A stretch of DNA of 64,000 nucleotides from Nocardia vinacea (lineage in GTDB: Bacteria > Actinomycetota > Actinomycetes > Mycobacteriales > Mycobacteriaceae): assembly GCF_035920345.1 (NCBI RefSeq), contig NZ_CP109149.1, positions 4,588,001-4,652,000 of the forward strand, in the 5' to 3' direction. Under the pieces are notes generated by a model that saw only the letters and a program-made list of their open reading frames with translations, made no database searches and was not told the DNA's origin. Each line of letters opens with the position of its first letter. Within the stretch, counting starts at the first letter, position 1. Below, in pieces: positions 54,883-63,965 of this stretch. The position numbers and the translations under genes are program-made.

Positions 54883-55191
54883 TTAGGGCCGTGGATCCGT
54901 AAATCCGATTGCGGCCGCGACGCATGCGACGGCCAGCACCGCCAGCATCGTCGCCGCAATGACTCCCCCGCCATGGCCGAAGCGCCCCTGGTGCAAGGCG
55001 CGATTGCGTGAAAAGGACAGGGCCGCAACGGCTGCCATGGTGATCGCCGCCCCCGTCGGTGCGATGGCGACGGCGCGCCACCCGTTGGTCGCGGCATGAT
55101 TGACGAAAAGCGCGGCAACGACCATCGCGGCAATGGCCGTACGCCGCCACGCCAATGCGGTACGTTCGGCGGCCAGACTCTTGGGGGTCAT
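54883..55191 (-). CDS. DUF202 membrane protein (second of a pair)
   Basis: This encodes 102 residues from ATG 55191, overlapping the stop of the upstream gene (ATGA). The DUF202 start signature LAAERTALAWRRTAIAAMVV is followed by helices TGAAITMAAVAALSF and VIAATMLAVLAVACVAAAIG. It lacks the long acidic head of its partner. The function is unknown. The paired arrangement suggests a heteromeric membrane complex. Confidence 0.85.
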   Translation of the reverse strand: MTPKSLAAERTALAWRRTAIAAMVVAALFVNHAATNGWRAVAIAPTGAAITMAAVAALSFSRNRALHQGRFGHGGGVIAATMLAVLAVACVAAAIGFTDPRP

Positions 55192-55553
55192 CGCAACAAC
55201 ACCACCACGCACGCGAATACCGACACGACGGCGATACCCCACGACAGAATCGGCACCATAATGGTCTCGGGTAGTGGTTCACCGTTTCGCATGGCCCGAC
55301 CGACGCGCCGCCAATGTCCATACGCACCGACCGCGATAATCACGGCGAGCACGATGCAGCTCATCGCGAGCGTCCGGCGCAACCCCGACATCCGCACCGG
55401 CTGCACCAGCGTATGTACCGCGACACCGCCCGCGAGCAGGCCGAGCGAGGTGCGCATCCAGGCCAGGAAGGTGCGTTCGTTGGCGAGGGTGAAACGGTAA
55501 TCGATCTCCTCCTCCCCCTCCTCGGATTCCTCGGCGGGGTTGGGGAGTGTCAT
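55188..55553 (-). CDS. DUF202 membrane protein (first of a pair)
   Basis: This encodes 121 residues. An acidic head (PAEESEEGEEEIDYRF) leads into the signature LANERTFLAWMRTSLGLLAG and then three helices in all, the last being VPILSWGIAVVSVFACVVVL. DUF202/YidH-type proteins are small inner-membrane proteins of unknown role. The gene overlaps the second DUF202 gene by 4 bp, so the two are co-translated. Confidence 0.88.
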   Translation of the reverse strand: MTLPNPAEESEEGEEEIDYRFTLANERTFLAWMRTSLGLLAGGVAVHTLVQPVRMSGLRRTLAMSCIVLAVIIAVGAYGHWRRVGRAMRNGEPLPETIMVPILSWGIAVVSVFACVVVLLR

Positions 55554-55715
55554 GGCGCCTCGGCTCGGACTGCACCATGGTCGTCGTCGGAATTCACGGG
55601 CACCTCTCCATCGCTGGTCGGTTTACTGCCGCATGCGAACGCTCCGCTACGTCAGGTTAACGACCGGCGTTCTCGTCGTCTACGAAGATCACGATCGCGG
55701 GTGCCACACTCCCGG

Positions 55716-56444
55716 TCAGATGGGTGTGGCGTCCTGGAAGGTCATCGCGAGCCGATCGACGGTCGAGGCCATGAGTGCGTGTTTGGGTAAGCCGAGGGAG
55801 CGCAATTCGTCGGCCCAGGCATGCTCGCCGAGGGACAGTTCGGCGCCGCCGGGTCGAGCGCGCATGCCGGACGGTTCCATCTGCCACTGCGTGCAGCGGG
55901 TGACCCCGTCGATGTGGGAGTACGCGTCGAAGGAGGAACCCTTACGGCGTTGCGGGACCGCGAGGCCGGGGCGGACGGTGAGATCGACGATCAGCTGCCC
56001 GTTCTGCTGCAAAACGCCGCGGCGCATGCTGCCCTCGTGCCGTGCGTCGAAATCGGCGATTTCCTTGGGGAAGCCCCAGATGCCGCGGCCGGCGGCCAGG
56101 GTGAATTCTCCGTCGACCGGGAGACGATGAATGAAGACGCCCGCGCCGCCGGTGGACAGGGCACGCAGGTCGCCGAACGTACTGGCGAGCCCAGCGGTGT
56201 GATGTCGGACCATGAACGAAACACCGAACTCGTTGTACGGCCCGAGGTCGCCATCGACGTAATCGACGAAAACGAGCGTGCACATGGCACGACCACCCGG
56301 CAACCGAAGAATCTCCAGGCCGGAGTATTCGAGGAGCCGCTGCGCTGCCGCCGCCGGCACCGAGTAGGTCGCCATGAAGGCATGCGCGAGCCGAATCCGC
56401 ACCGGCATCTGTACTTCCTTGCCCAGCACAGTATGCGTACTCAT
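55716..56444 (-). CDS. Acetoacetate decarboxylase-family protein
   Basis: This encodes 242 residues from ATG 56444 with GGGTGGAG upstream. The frame is open to 56600. The fold shows LEILRLPGGRAMCTLVFVDY, LGPYNEFGVSFMV and the lysine-containing AAGRGIWGFPKEIADFDA, the position of the Schiff-base lysine in acetoacetate decarboxylase. A related group of such proteins acts on other beta-keto or cyclic acids, so decarboxylation is a hypothesis. It stands alone between the DUF202 pair and xerC. Confidence 0.85.
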   Translation of the reverse strand: MSTHTVLGKEVQMPVRIRLAHAFMATYSVPAAAAQRLLEYSGLEILRLPGGRAMCTLVFVDYVDGDLGPYNEFGVSFMVRHHTAGLASTFGDLRALSTGGAGVFIHRLPVDGEFTLAAGRGIWGFPKEIADFDARHEGSMRRGVLQQNGQLIVDLTVRPGLAVPQRRKGSSFDAYSHIDGVTRCTQWQMEPSGMRARPGGAELSLGEHAWADELRSLGLPKHALMASTVDRLAMTFQDATPI

Positions 56445-56723
56445 CGGCTCCACCCCGAGACAGCAATGCAGCATGCGTCGACCATCGAGCGGTCGGCAAA
56501 TCGTGCGGCGTCCACAAATCCTCCATATTAGAACTCGTGTCAGAATAGCGATTATTTTGCGCTTACCGCTTGGTCCGAGCCAGGGCCGACGCCAAATCAC
56601 GGTCTCCAGTTCCGATGGTCATCCTCAACTCCGGCAGTCAAGCGCGGCCGGGCCATGACTACGGTGCTGGAAAGCAGGCCTCCCCATCGCGCCTCAGATC
56701 TTCGTCCACCGCTCTATGGGCGG

Positions 56724-57644
56724 TCAGGCTCGGGGGTGGGCCTGGTCATGGACCTTTTTCAGGCGCTCGATGGAGACGTGGGTGTAGAGCTGGGTGGTCG
56801 CCATGCTTGCGTGGCCGAGAAGTTCCTGCACTACGCGCAGGTCCGCGCCACCCTCGAGCAGATGGGTGGCGGCCGAATGCCGCAGGCCGTGCGGACCCAT
56901 ATCGGGTGCACCCGGGATTGCCGAAACGACCTCGTGGACAACCGTTCTGGCCTGACGTTGGTCGAGCCGTTTGCCGCGGCGGCCGAGCAACAGCGCACGG
57001 CCGGAGTCGGCTGTTGCGAGTGCGGGGCGGCCGTACTGCAGCCAATTCGCAATAGCCTCGTCGGCCGGCACTCCGAAGGGCACCGAGCGCTCCTTATTGC
57101 CCTTACCGATAACGCGGACCAGCCGCCGCTCGAGATCGATATCGTCGAGATCCAAGCCGCACAACTCACTCACCCGAATGCCCGTCGAATACAACAGCTC
57201 CACGATCAGCCGATCCCGCAATGCCATCGGATCACGTTGCACTGCACCGGATTCCGCCGCATCCATGGCCGCGACCGCCTGCTGTGTACCGAGCACCGCG
57301 GGCAACACCCGATGCGCCTTCGGCGACCCGAGCCGCAACCCCGGATCGATCGACAGCCGTCCGGTGCTCGTCAACCACGCGGTGAACGTCCTCGCCGAGG
57401 ACGCCCGCCGCGCCATGGTCGTCCGCGCCGCCCCACCGGCCGATTGCGCCGCCAACCATGACCTCAACAATGCCAAATCCATTTCCCGCACAGCCGAATC
57501 CGCCGACCGCGCAACCAAATGCCCCAACAACGACCGCGCATCCCCCACATACGCCCGCGCCGTATGCACCGACCGATTCCGTCCGAGCCGCAAATGCCGC
57601 TCATACTCCGCCAGCAACGCCTCGAGATCCTCCGGCAACTCCAT
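56724..57644 (-). CDS. xerC: Tyrosine recombinase XerC
   Basis: This encodes 306 residues. It resolves chromosome dimers at dif with XerD. The N-terminal SAM-like core-binding domain covers 1-95 ([20 protein letters not shown]). The catalytic domain has Arg157 (STGIRVSEL), Lys181, His252-xx-Arg255 ([19 protein letters not shown]), His278 (LLGHAS) and nucleophile Tyr287 (TQLYTHV). All are present. Placement beside dprA fits a chromosomal XerC and not a mobile-element integrase. Confidence 0.95.
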   Translation of the reverse strand: MELPEDLEALLAEYERHLRLGRNRSVHTARAYVGDARSLLGHLVARSADSAVREMDLALLRSWLAAQSAGGAARTTMARRASSARTFTAWLTSTGRLSIDPGLRLGSPKAHRVLPAVLGTQQAVAAMDAAESGAVQRDPMALRDRLIVELLYSTGIRVSELCGLDLDDIDLERRLVRVIGKGNKERSVPFGVPADEAIANWLQYGRPALATADSGRALLLGRRGKRLDQRQARTVVHEVVSAIPGAPDMGPHGLRHSAATHLLEGGADLRVVQELLGHASMATTQLYTHVSIERLKKVHDQAHPRA

Positions 57645-58017
57645 AGCTCCACCGTCACCGCGCTATCCCCCCTTGGCAAGTCAGCACGCCGCACCGCGGC
57701 GGGTTTACCTGCCGTGGACCCGGCTCTGCCGCTTCACCGCGTCAACTGCATCTCGACCGGATTCCTCCGACGTCAGCGGACGAACCACGCCGGGCACCGA
57801 CAGGCCCAGGTCCGGACCGACTCGATTCCATGACCGGCGTAGACACCGTCCGGCGCATCCTCACTCCTGAACACCGACGCACGACCCTCCTCGCGGCCGA
57901 GCGCGCGCTCCCCGTCGTACCGGGTGCGAGCCGCCCTCGCCGCAGAGCGTGACCCGCACCGTTCACAAATTGCCAGGTTCGCTTCCCTCCGCGCCGCAGA
58001 GCGCTGAGCTGTCGTCG
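57645..58017. other. Interval between xerC and dprA without a supported gene
   Basis: The only thing of note is a 41-codon plus-strand frame from ATG 57830 to TGA 57950-57952 (MTGVDTVRRILTPEHRRTTL ...). It lacks a ribosome site and any recognisable motif, so I do not call it. The rest shows nothing. Confidence 0.4.
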
Positions 58018-59913
58018 TCACTGGTTCGGGGGATTTACGGTTCGGTGCCAACCGTTTTCGTCCATACCGGCCAGGCCGGCGAGTTCTAGCGCGGGGAGGA
58101 TGGCACGGACCGCGGGGAGCTCCAGGCCGGAGTTTTCGGCGATGGCGCGGGGTTGGCGGGAGCCGATTTTCGGAAGGGCGGCGTAGACCGATGCTTCATC
58201 GCCGTGTAAACGGTCGCTGGGGTCGGACGGCTGGGTGATCGGTAGTGATAGGCGTAGTGGGCCTGCTTCATCGATGACCTCTTCGGCGCGGGTGACCAGG
58301 AGTGCCTCGCCTTCGCGGATCATGCGGTGGCAGCCTGCCGAGGAGGCGGCGGTGACCGGGCCAGGGATGGCAAGGGCGGGTCGGCTGAGGCGGCGAGCCC
58401 ATTTCACGGTATTGCGGGCGCCGCTGCGTAGTCCGGCTTCTATGACGAGGACGCCATCTGCCAGGGCAGCGATCAGACGATTGCGGGCCAGGAACTGATT
58501 CTTGTACGCACCCGTGCCCGGCGGGTATTCGCTGATTACCAAACCGGTTTCGGCGATCTCGGCCAACAGCCGCTCATGCTGGGCCGGATACGGCCGGTCG
58601 ACACCACAAGCAAGAACGGCGATCGTCGGAGCACCGACGGCGAGAGCCGCGCGATGCGCCATACCGTCTATGCCGAATGCTGCACCGGAGACGATCGTCC
58701 AGCCCTGGGCAGCCAGATCACCGACGATCTCGCCGGTGACGTGCGCCCCATATCCGCTGCTGCACCGCGCCCCAACGACCGCGATCGCCCGCTCGCTCGA
58801 CTCCGACAACGACCGCGGACCGCGCACCCACAGCACCAATGGGACCGCCCCGTCACGATCACGTCCGGGCTCGAGCTGGCGGAGCCCGAGCATCCGCCAG
58901 GCCGGCCACTCCGGATCATCCGGCGTCACCAACCGCCCTCCCAGCCGCTCCACCACCTCGAGATCCCGTGCCGCATTATCGATCTCCCGCCGCTGAGCGG
59001 TCGGCCCGAGTAACGACCCCGGCAGCTCACATTCCCGCACCGCCCGCGCCGCCTCCACCACCCCCACCGATTCGATCAACGACGACAACGCCGCACACGG
59101 CCCCTGCACAACCCGCGACAAATACGCCCAAGCCAACCTCCGCTCATCAGCATCCCCACTGGAAACCGTCGACTCCGAGCACCTCGAAGCCCAACCATCC
59201 AGATCCACAACCCCACGCCCCGAGCGGCGCGCACCACCACGCCCCGCCGCATCCAACCTGCTGACCACCAAGGCGACCGGATACGTAGACCGCAACGCAC
59301 CCGCGGTTCCCGTCGTCCCACATGCCGAAGCACTGGATTCACCGCCTGCCCGTACTGCGCGCCCCGATGCAGCGTCCGAATCCCCTGTGGCACAGTGGTC
59401 GTCGCCCATCAAAGGGCTCGCTGCGGAATGCCCACCGCAAACGGCCTCAGTGTGGCCACCCGAGACACTATCCATCGACTCGGTAGCAGACCCGGCGGCG
59501 GCGGATTCCCCGCCTGCAGCAGCCTCTACGCGTTCCGGAGTAACGACCGCTTGCGTCGTGCAAGACCCGCAGCACACCGAAGTGCCAGCGGCGCCCACTG
59601 CGGGACAACCGCCACGAGCCGCCATGGCTGCGCAATCCGCGACGCTGCGCGGCGGCTCGCCCACACACCCGGGAGCGGAAGGACCATTGCCCATCAAGTC
59701 GTCCGCACGCCGGACGGCAGCAGAACCGCTACCCGCCGATTCGCTCGGACACCCATCACCCGCTGGCGCCACCGCGAAATCCACTGCGGCCGTGCCGATG
59801 TACGCCGTATCAGCGCGCCCCGAGGCGATTGCGCCGTCCACCTCTGGCACAGCGGCCCCCGTCGCGAAGATCGCACCGTCGATCGGGCGCTCGTCTTCGA
59901 TTGCCCCGCTCAC
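58018..59913 (-). CDS. dprA: DNA-processing protein DprA with long N-terminal extension
   Basis: This encodes 631 residues from GTG 59913, which overlaps the upstream gene's stop (GTGA). A GTG at 59208 would give 396. The core begins about residue 264 (ADERRLAWAYLSRVV). The Rossmann domain has RAIAVVGARCSSGYG, IVSGAAFGIDGMAHRAAL, AVLACGVDRPYPAQH, GLVISEYPPGTGAYKNQFLA RNRLIA, and LVIEAGLRSGARNTV. The C-terminal winged helix ends with ALELAGLAGMDENG. It loads RecA on incoming DNA in transformation. The about 260-residue head is Ala/Gly/Ser-rich with 13 or so cysteines and several His, not typical of the family. Confidence 0.85.
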   Translation of the reverse strand: MSGAIEDERPIDGAIFATGAAVPEVDGAIASGRADTAYIGTAAVDFAVAPAGDGCPSESAGSGSAAVRRADDLMGNGPSAPGCVGEPPRSVADCAAMAARGGCPAVGAAGTSVCCGSCTTQAVVTPERVEAAAGGESAAAGSATESMDSVSGGHTEAVCGGHSAASPLMGDDHCATGDSDAASGRAVRAGGESSASACGTTGTAGALRSTYPVALVVSRLDAAGRGGARRSGRGVVDLDGWASRCSESTVSSGDADERRLAWAYLSRVVQGPCAALSSLIESVGVVEAARAVRECELPGSLLGPTAQRREIDNAARDLEVVERLGGRLVTPDDPEWPAWRMLGLRQLEPGRDRDGAVPLVLWVRGPRSLSESSERAIAVVGARCSSGYGAHVTGEIVGDLAAQGWTIVSGAAFGIDGMAHRAALAVGAPTIAVLACGVDRPYPAQHERLLAEIAETGLVISEYPPGTGAYKNQFLARNRLIAALADGVLVIEAGLRSGARNTVKWARRLSRPALAIPGPVTAASSAGCHRMIREGEALLVTRAEEVIDEAGPLRLSLPITQPSDPSDRLHGDEASVYAALPKIGSRQPRAIAENSGLELPAVRAILPALELAGLAGMDENGWHRTVNPPNQ

Positions 59914-61418
59914 TGCGAGCCCCGTTGCCGGAAGTTCAAGGCGGCCAATACGTCTTGGGCGCTGGGTTGGTCGGCGTCGCGGAGGTCGGAGATGGTCCAG
60001 GCTACGCGCAGGGCGCGGTCGGCGCCGCGGGCGGAAAGCCGGCCCAGGCGGAGGGCGGCTTCGATGGGGGCGGTTGCTTCGTGGGGGAGTCGGAAGCGTT
60101 GGCGCAGGATGTGGCCGGGGACTTCGGCGTTGGTTGCCCAGCCGTAGTCCTTCCAACGCTGTATTGCGGCTTGCCTTGCGGCCGCGACTCTGCGGCGCAC
60201 GACCTCGCTGCTCTCGGCTTCCTCGGCGGCGAACGATGCGCCGGAGTGGCCGTGCATCTGGACCCAGATATCTATGCGATCCATCAACGGTCCGGACAGC
60301 TTGCCCAGGTATCGGCGACGCGCGAGCGGGGCACAGATGCAGTCGACATCGCGGGCTGGGGCACATGGGCAGGGGTTCGCGGCCAAGACGAGTTGGAATC
60401 GGGCTGGGTAGCGAGCCACGCCGTCGCGGCGGGCGATGCGAACTTCGCCCTCTTCCAAGGGGGTTCGCATCGCTTCCAAGACCTTGGTCCCGATCTCCGC
60501 ACATTCGTCGAGAAACAAGACCCCGCGATGGGCACGGCTGACGGCGCCCGGACGTGCGGTACCCGAACCCCCGCCGACCATGGCACTGGCCGAGGTCGAG
60601 TGATGCGGAGCGACGAAAGGCGGCATGGTGATCAACGGGTGGTCATCGGAGAGTGCGCCTGCGACGGAATGGATGGCTGTCACCTCGAGTGCTTCGGATT
60701 CTGTAAGCGGCGGCAGCAGCCCCGGAAGACGTTGCGCCAGCATGGTTTTTCCGATTCCAGGCGGCCCGGTGAGCAGCAGATGGTGTCCGCCGGCCGCGGC
60801 CACCTCCAATGCCCACCGCGCCTCCTCCTGACCGACCACCTCGCTCAGATCGCCACCGCAGCGGACGGTGTCGGGCAGCATGCCATCAGGCTCGACCAGA
60901 CCGCCTTCACCACGCAACCAAGCGACGACAGTGCGCAGGGTCGTGGCCCCGAAAACCTCGATGCCATCCACCAGCCCGGCTTCGGCCAGCGCGGATTCCG
61001 GCACGATCACCCGCATCCAGCCCGCATTGCGTGCCGCGAGCACAGCGGGCAGGATGCCGCGCACCCGGCGGACGCGCCCGTCCAGCGCCAATTCCCCGAG
61101 CAGTACGGTCTTTCCGAGCCGATCGGAGGGGACCGCGCCCGCCGCGTCCAGTACCGCGATCGCGAGGGCCAAGTCGTAGACACTGCCGATCTTGGGCAGT
61201 GTCGCCGGGGACAGTGCCAGGATCACGCGGCCGTCGGGCCACTTCTCCCCGATATTCGCCACCGCGGCACGTACCCGGTCGCGGGATTCCTGCAGTGCGG
61301 TATCGGGCAGTCCGACCAGATGCACCGATGGCAACCCCTGCCCGATATCCGCCTCGATTTCGACCAGCTGGCCGTCCACCCCGCTGACCGCGACCGAATA
61401 CGCCACCCCCAGCGCCAT
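59910..61418 (-). CDS. YifB/ComM-family Mg-chelatase-like AAA+ ATPase
   Basis: This encodes 502 residues from ATG 61418. The N-terminal Lon-like/ChlI domain starts VAVSGVDGQLVEIEADIGQG and has LALSPATLPKIGSVYDLALA. The AAA+ part has Walker A GPPGIGKTMLAQRLPGLLPP and Walker B GVLFLDECAEI, then ANPCPCAPARDVDCICAP, a cysteine cluster seen in the family, and a C-terminal helical domain. ComM acts as a helicase in branch migration during transformation, and the dprA neighbourhood supports that. The start overlaps the YraN stop by 1 base. Confidence 0.94.
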   Translation of the reverse strand: MALGVAYSVAVSGVDGQLVEIEADIGQGLPSVHLVGLPDTALQESRDRVRAAVANIGEKWPDGRVILALSPATLPKIGSVYDLALAIAVLDAAGAVPSDRLGKTVLLGELALDGRVRRVRGILPAVLAARNAGWMRVIVPESALAEAGLVDGIEVFGATTLRTVVAWLRGEGGLVEPDGMLPDTVRCGGDLSEVVGQEEARWALEVAAAGGHHLLLTGPPGIGKTMLAQRLPGLLPPLTESEALEVTAIHSVAGALSDDHPLITMPPFVAPHHSTSASAMVGGGSGTARPGAVSRAHRGVLFLDECAEIGTKVLEAMRTPLEEGEVRIARRDGVARYPARFQLVLAANPCPCAPARDVDCICAPLARRRYLGKLSGPLMDRIDIWVQMHGHSGASFAAEEAESSEVVRRRVAAARQAAIQRWKDYGWATNAEVPGHILRQRFRLPHEATAPIEAALRLGRLSARGADRALRVAWTISDLRDADQPSAQDVLAALNFRQRGSQ

Positions 61419-61774
61419 CAGAACACCGCTTTCAGGTGATCGATGACCGGTCGGTGGCCGCGGTGCAGCAGCACCGAGATGACATCGAAGCGGATATCGC
61501 GCCACGGGCCGTGCTGTTCGGCCAGCCACACCAGCGCCAACCGCCTGATCCGCTGCTGCTTATCGAAGGTGACCGCCTCGGCGGGCGCGCCGAATTTCGT
61601 TCCGGTTCGAGTTTTGACCTCGACGAACGCGGTAACGCGGCCGTCTCGGGCGATCAGATCCAGTTCGCCGTACTTGCACCGCCAATTCCTGCTGATGATC
61701 TCCATCCCGGCGGCCTGCAGGAATCGGGCCGCCAGTTCTTCCCCTTGTGCGCCGAGCGCCTGGTTGTCTGCCAC
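61418..61774 (-). CDS. YraN/UPF0102-family endonuclease-fold protein
   Basis: This encodes 118 residues from GTG 61774. The restriction-endonuclease-like core has LGAQGEELAARFLQAAGMEI, CKYGELDLIARDG with the acidic pair, and FVEVKTRTGTKFG with ExK, the metal-binding pattern. The family is nuclease-like and clusters with ComM and rnhB widely, but its role is unknown. The operon order is the same as in mycobacteria (Rv2898c, recalled). Confidence 0.9.
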   Translation of the reverse strand: MADNQALGAQGEELAARFLQAAGMEIISRNWRCKYGELDLIARDGRVTAFVEVKTRTGTKFGAPAEAVTFDKQQRIRRLALVWLAEQHGPWRDIRFDVISVLLHRGHRPVIDHLKAVF

Positions 61775-61968
61775 CAGCTCAGCGTGCTCGGATCACACCC
61801 ACACCCGATGACACCGAGCTGCGCAAACAGAAAACCTGTGGATACCCGCTCAGCTGTGGACAACCCGGGCATCCAACCCCCGTGCTCCGCCTAGTTGTCG
61901 GTGCCCAATGCTATTGGGCCAGCGGAAGATCAGCACCAACGCGATCGCGTCCGCGTTGATCAGCGCGC

Positions 61969-62274
61969 CTACTCGGGTAACCGCAGATCCGGCTTCTCCA
62001 GCTCCTCGATATTCACGTCCTTGAACGTGATCACCCGAACATGCTTCACGAAGCGTGCGGGTCGGTACATATCCCACACCCACGCATCGCTCATGCGCAC
62101 CTCGAAGTACACCTCGCCGTCGGCGTTCTGCGGCCGCAATTCGACGGAGTTGGCCAGATAGAAGCGGCGCTCGGTCTCCACCACGTACGAGAACTGACCG
62201 ACGATGTCCTTGTACTCCCGGTATAGCGAGAGCTCCATCTCGGTTTCGTATTTCTCCAGGTCCTCGGCACTCAT
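61969..62274 (-). CDS. DUF2469 protein
   Basis: This encodes 101 residues from ATG 62274, soluble. It reads MSAEDLEKYETEMELSLYRE at the start, then VGQFSYVVETERRFYLANSV and VYFEVRMSDAWVWDMYRPAR. Nearly all residues are conserved across actinobacteria in my memory (Rv2901c family). The function is unknown. It lies between yraN and rnhB on the same strand, with 46 bp to rnhB. Confidence 0.92.
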   Translation of the reverse strand: MSAEDLEKYETEMELSLYREYKDIVGQFSYVVETERRFYLANSVELRPQNADGEVYFEVRMSDAWVWDMYRPARFVKHVRVITFKDVNIEELEKPDLRLPE

Positions 62275-62320
62275 CGGGTGGGACGTCCTCCTTCTCGCCG
62301 CACTGCGTCTGCTGACATCA

Positions 62321-63127
62321 TCATCGCGCATGCGCCGCGTCGGTAGCCACTCGGCTATCCGGTTCGACGCCCTCCAGCAAAACCTCATCGGCCAGTTCCG
62401 CGTCGGCGTACTCCGCCGCGGCTACCGGCCGCAACCCCGCTGCCAAGCGCACATTGCGCCAGGATCGGCGGTGCTCACTGCTCGGTCCGAGCCGTTCCAG
62501 CGCGGCCGTGTGCTCGGGCGTGTTGTAGCCCTTGTGCGCGGCGAATCCGTAGCCGGGGAACCGCTCGTCCAGCTCGACCATCATCCGATCCCTGGTCACC
62601 TTGGCCAGGATGCTCGCGGCTGCGATGCAGGCCGCGGCCGCGTCACCACCGATGACGGGCAGCGACGGCACCGGAATCCCGGGCACCCGGAATCCGTCGG
62701 TCAGCACGTACCCCGGTGTCTGTCCGAGTCCGGCGACCGCGCGGCGCATGCCCTCGATATTGGCGACGTGGATGCCGATCGAGTCGATCTCCCAGGCCGG
62801 AATGACGACCACCTTCCAGGCCAGCGCCAACCGCGTGATGATCGGGTACAGCTGCTCGCGCACGGGTTCGGTGAGCTTCTTGGAATCGTCGAGTCCGGCC
62901 AGCCTGTCGTAGGCCTTGGGCGCGAGCAGGCAGGCGGCAACCACCAGCGGCCCCGCACACGGTCCGCGCCCGGCCTCGTCGACCCCGGCGACCGGGCCGA
63001 GTCCGCTGCGGATCAGCGCCGCCTCCAGCGTGCGCAACCCGCCGGCTCGACGCATGACGACACGCGGCGGCCACCCGTTGCCCGGAGTCGCGCCATTAGC
63101 CCTAGCCACTCGACCCTGCCCCACCAT
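62321..63127 (-). CDS. rnhB: Ribonuclease HII
   Basis: This encodes 268 residues from ATG 63127. ATG at residue 25 is an alternative, and the family is usually about 210-260. It removes ribonucleotides from DNA. The DEG motif is [11 protein letters not shown] (Asp50, Glu51). Also present are [31 protein letters not shown] with the third acid, and [16 protein letters not shown]. It is close to lepB (25 bp), so the two are co-transcribed. Confidence 0.96.
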   Translation of the reverse strand: MVGQGRVARANGATPGNGWPPRVVMRRAGGLRTLEAALIRSGLGPVAGVDEAGRGPCAGPLVVAACLLAPKAYDRLAGLDDSKKLTEPVREQLYPIITRLALAWKVVVIPAWEIDSIGIHVANIEGMRRAVAGLGQTPGYVLTDGFRVPGIPVPSLPVIGGDAAAACIAAASILAKVTRDRMMVELDERFPGYGFAAHKGYNTPEHTAALERLGPSSEHRRSWRNVRLAAGLRPVAAAEYADAELADEVLLEGVEPDSRVATDAAHAR

Positions 63128-63152
63128 CCAATTATCCTGCGGCCCGCACCGA

Positions 63153-63917
63153 TCAGTTCGTCTGGGGATCCTGTGCTTTCACCGGACCGATCCGGCTGGG
63201 CGGCCAGATCTTGAAGACCGTTTTGCCGCGCACATTGTCGATCGGGACGGTGCCCTGCAGGTTATCGCTGACGTGGGCGCGGGAATCGGCGGACTGGTTG
63301 CGGTTGTCGCCCATCACCCACAGGTTGCCCTCGGGCACCTTGACCGGGCCGAATACCCGGCCCGCCGGGTAGGTCGCATTCTGCTGACCCGGGTACCACG
63401 GGTAATCGTTCAGGACGTACGGCTCGTCCAGCGCCTTGCCGTCCACCATGACCCGCCCCTGCGCGTCACAGCACTGCACGGTCTGGCCGCCGACGGCGAT
63501 CACCCGCTTCACCAGGTCGTTCTCATCCGGTGGCACGAGCCCGAAGAAGGAGAAGAAGTTCTGCACGCCGCGCACGGCGACATTGCTGGACCGGATCGAC
63601 TGGTAGCGGGTATTCCAGGAAGGCGGGCCGACGAACACCACGACGTCACCGGGCTGCGGCTCGCCCCAGTAGTAGCTCGGCTTCTCCACGTAGATGCGGT
63701 CGCCGATGAGCAGCGTGTCTTCCATCGACTGGGACGGAATGACGTACGGCCGCCCGACAAAACTGACCATGAGTGCCGCGATGACCGCGGCGATGACAAT
63801 GAGGACCGGCAGTTCCTGCCAGAAGGGGCGCTGCTTGCGCTTCGAGCGTCGTGAGCGGCGGCTCACGCCCTCGTCGTCCGAATCGGACACCGTCATCGAC
63901 CCACTTTCGTCTGCCAC
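63153..63917 (-). CDS. lepB: Signal peptidase I
   Basis: This encodes 254 residues from GTG 63917. A charged cytoplasmic head ([15 protein letters not shown]) precedes one membrane helix ([20 protein letters not shown]). The catalytic dyad is Ser64 in [10 protein letters not shown] and Lys137 in [10 protein letters not shown], with the box E motif [12 protein letters not shown]. It removes signal peptides from exported proteins. A pair of cysteines QCCD is present after box D. It is the first core gene after the terminator at 63929. Confidence 0.96.
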   Translation of the reverse strand: MADESGSMTVSDSDDEGVSRRSRRSKRKQRPFWQELPVLIVIAAVIAALMVSFVGRPYVIPSQSMEDTLLIGDRIYVEKPSYYWGEPQPGDVVVFVGPPSWNTRYQSIRSSNVAVRGVQNFFSFFGLVPPDENDLVKRVIAVGGQTVQCCDAQGRVMVDGKALDEPYVLNDYPWYPGQQNATYPAGRVFGPVKVPEGNLWVMGDNRNQSADSRAHVSDNLQGTVPIDNVRGKTVFKIWPPSRIGPVKAQDPQTN

Positions 63918-63928
63918 GCGGAACAGAT

Positions 63929-63965
63929 TAGCCCGGCACCGCGACTGACGTCCGATGCCGGGCTA
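63929..63965 (-). terminator. Hairpin terminator upstream of lepB
   Basis: TAGCCCGGCA at 63929-63938 pairs exactly with TGCCGGGCTA at 63956-63965 around a 17-nt loop. It would end transcripts of the gene entering from the right edge. Confidence 0.65.

Noticed and set aside
56724..57644. Tyrosine recombinase considered as an integrase of a mobile element
   Set aside because: Length, motifs and the neighbouring dprA match chromosomal XerC. No attachment-site duplication or phage gene was seen.
57830..57952. 41-codon plus-strand frame between xerC and dprA
   Set aside because: The peptide looks acceptable but there is no ribosome site, no known family and no neighbour on that strand.
59387..61439. 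Long plus-strand frames opposite dprA and the comM-like gene
   Set aside because: They mirror coding DNA with Walker and Rossmann motifs on the other strand and are Pro/Arg-rich.
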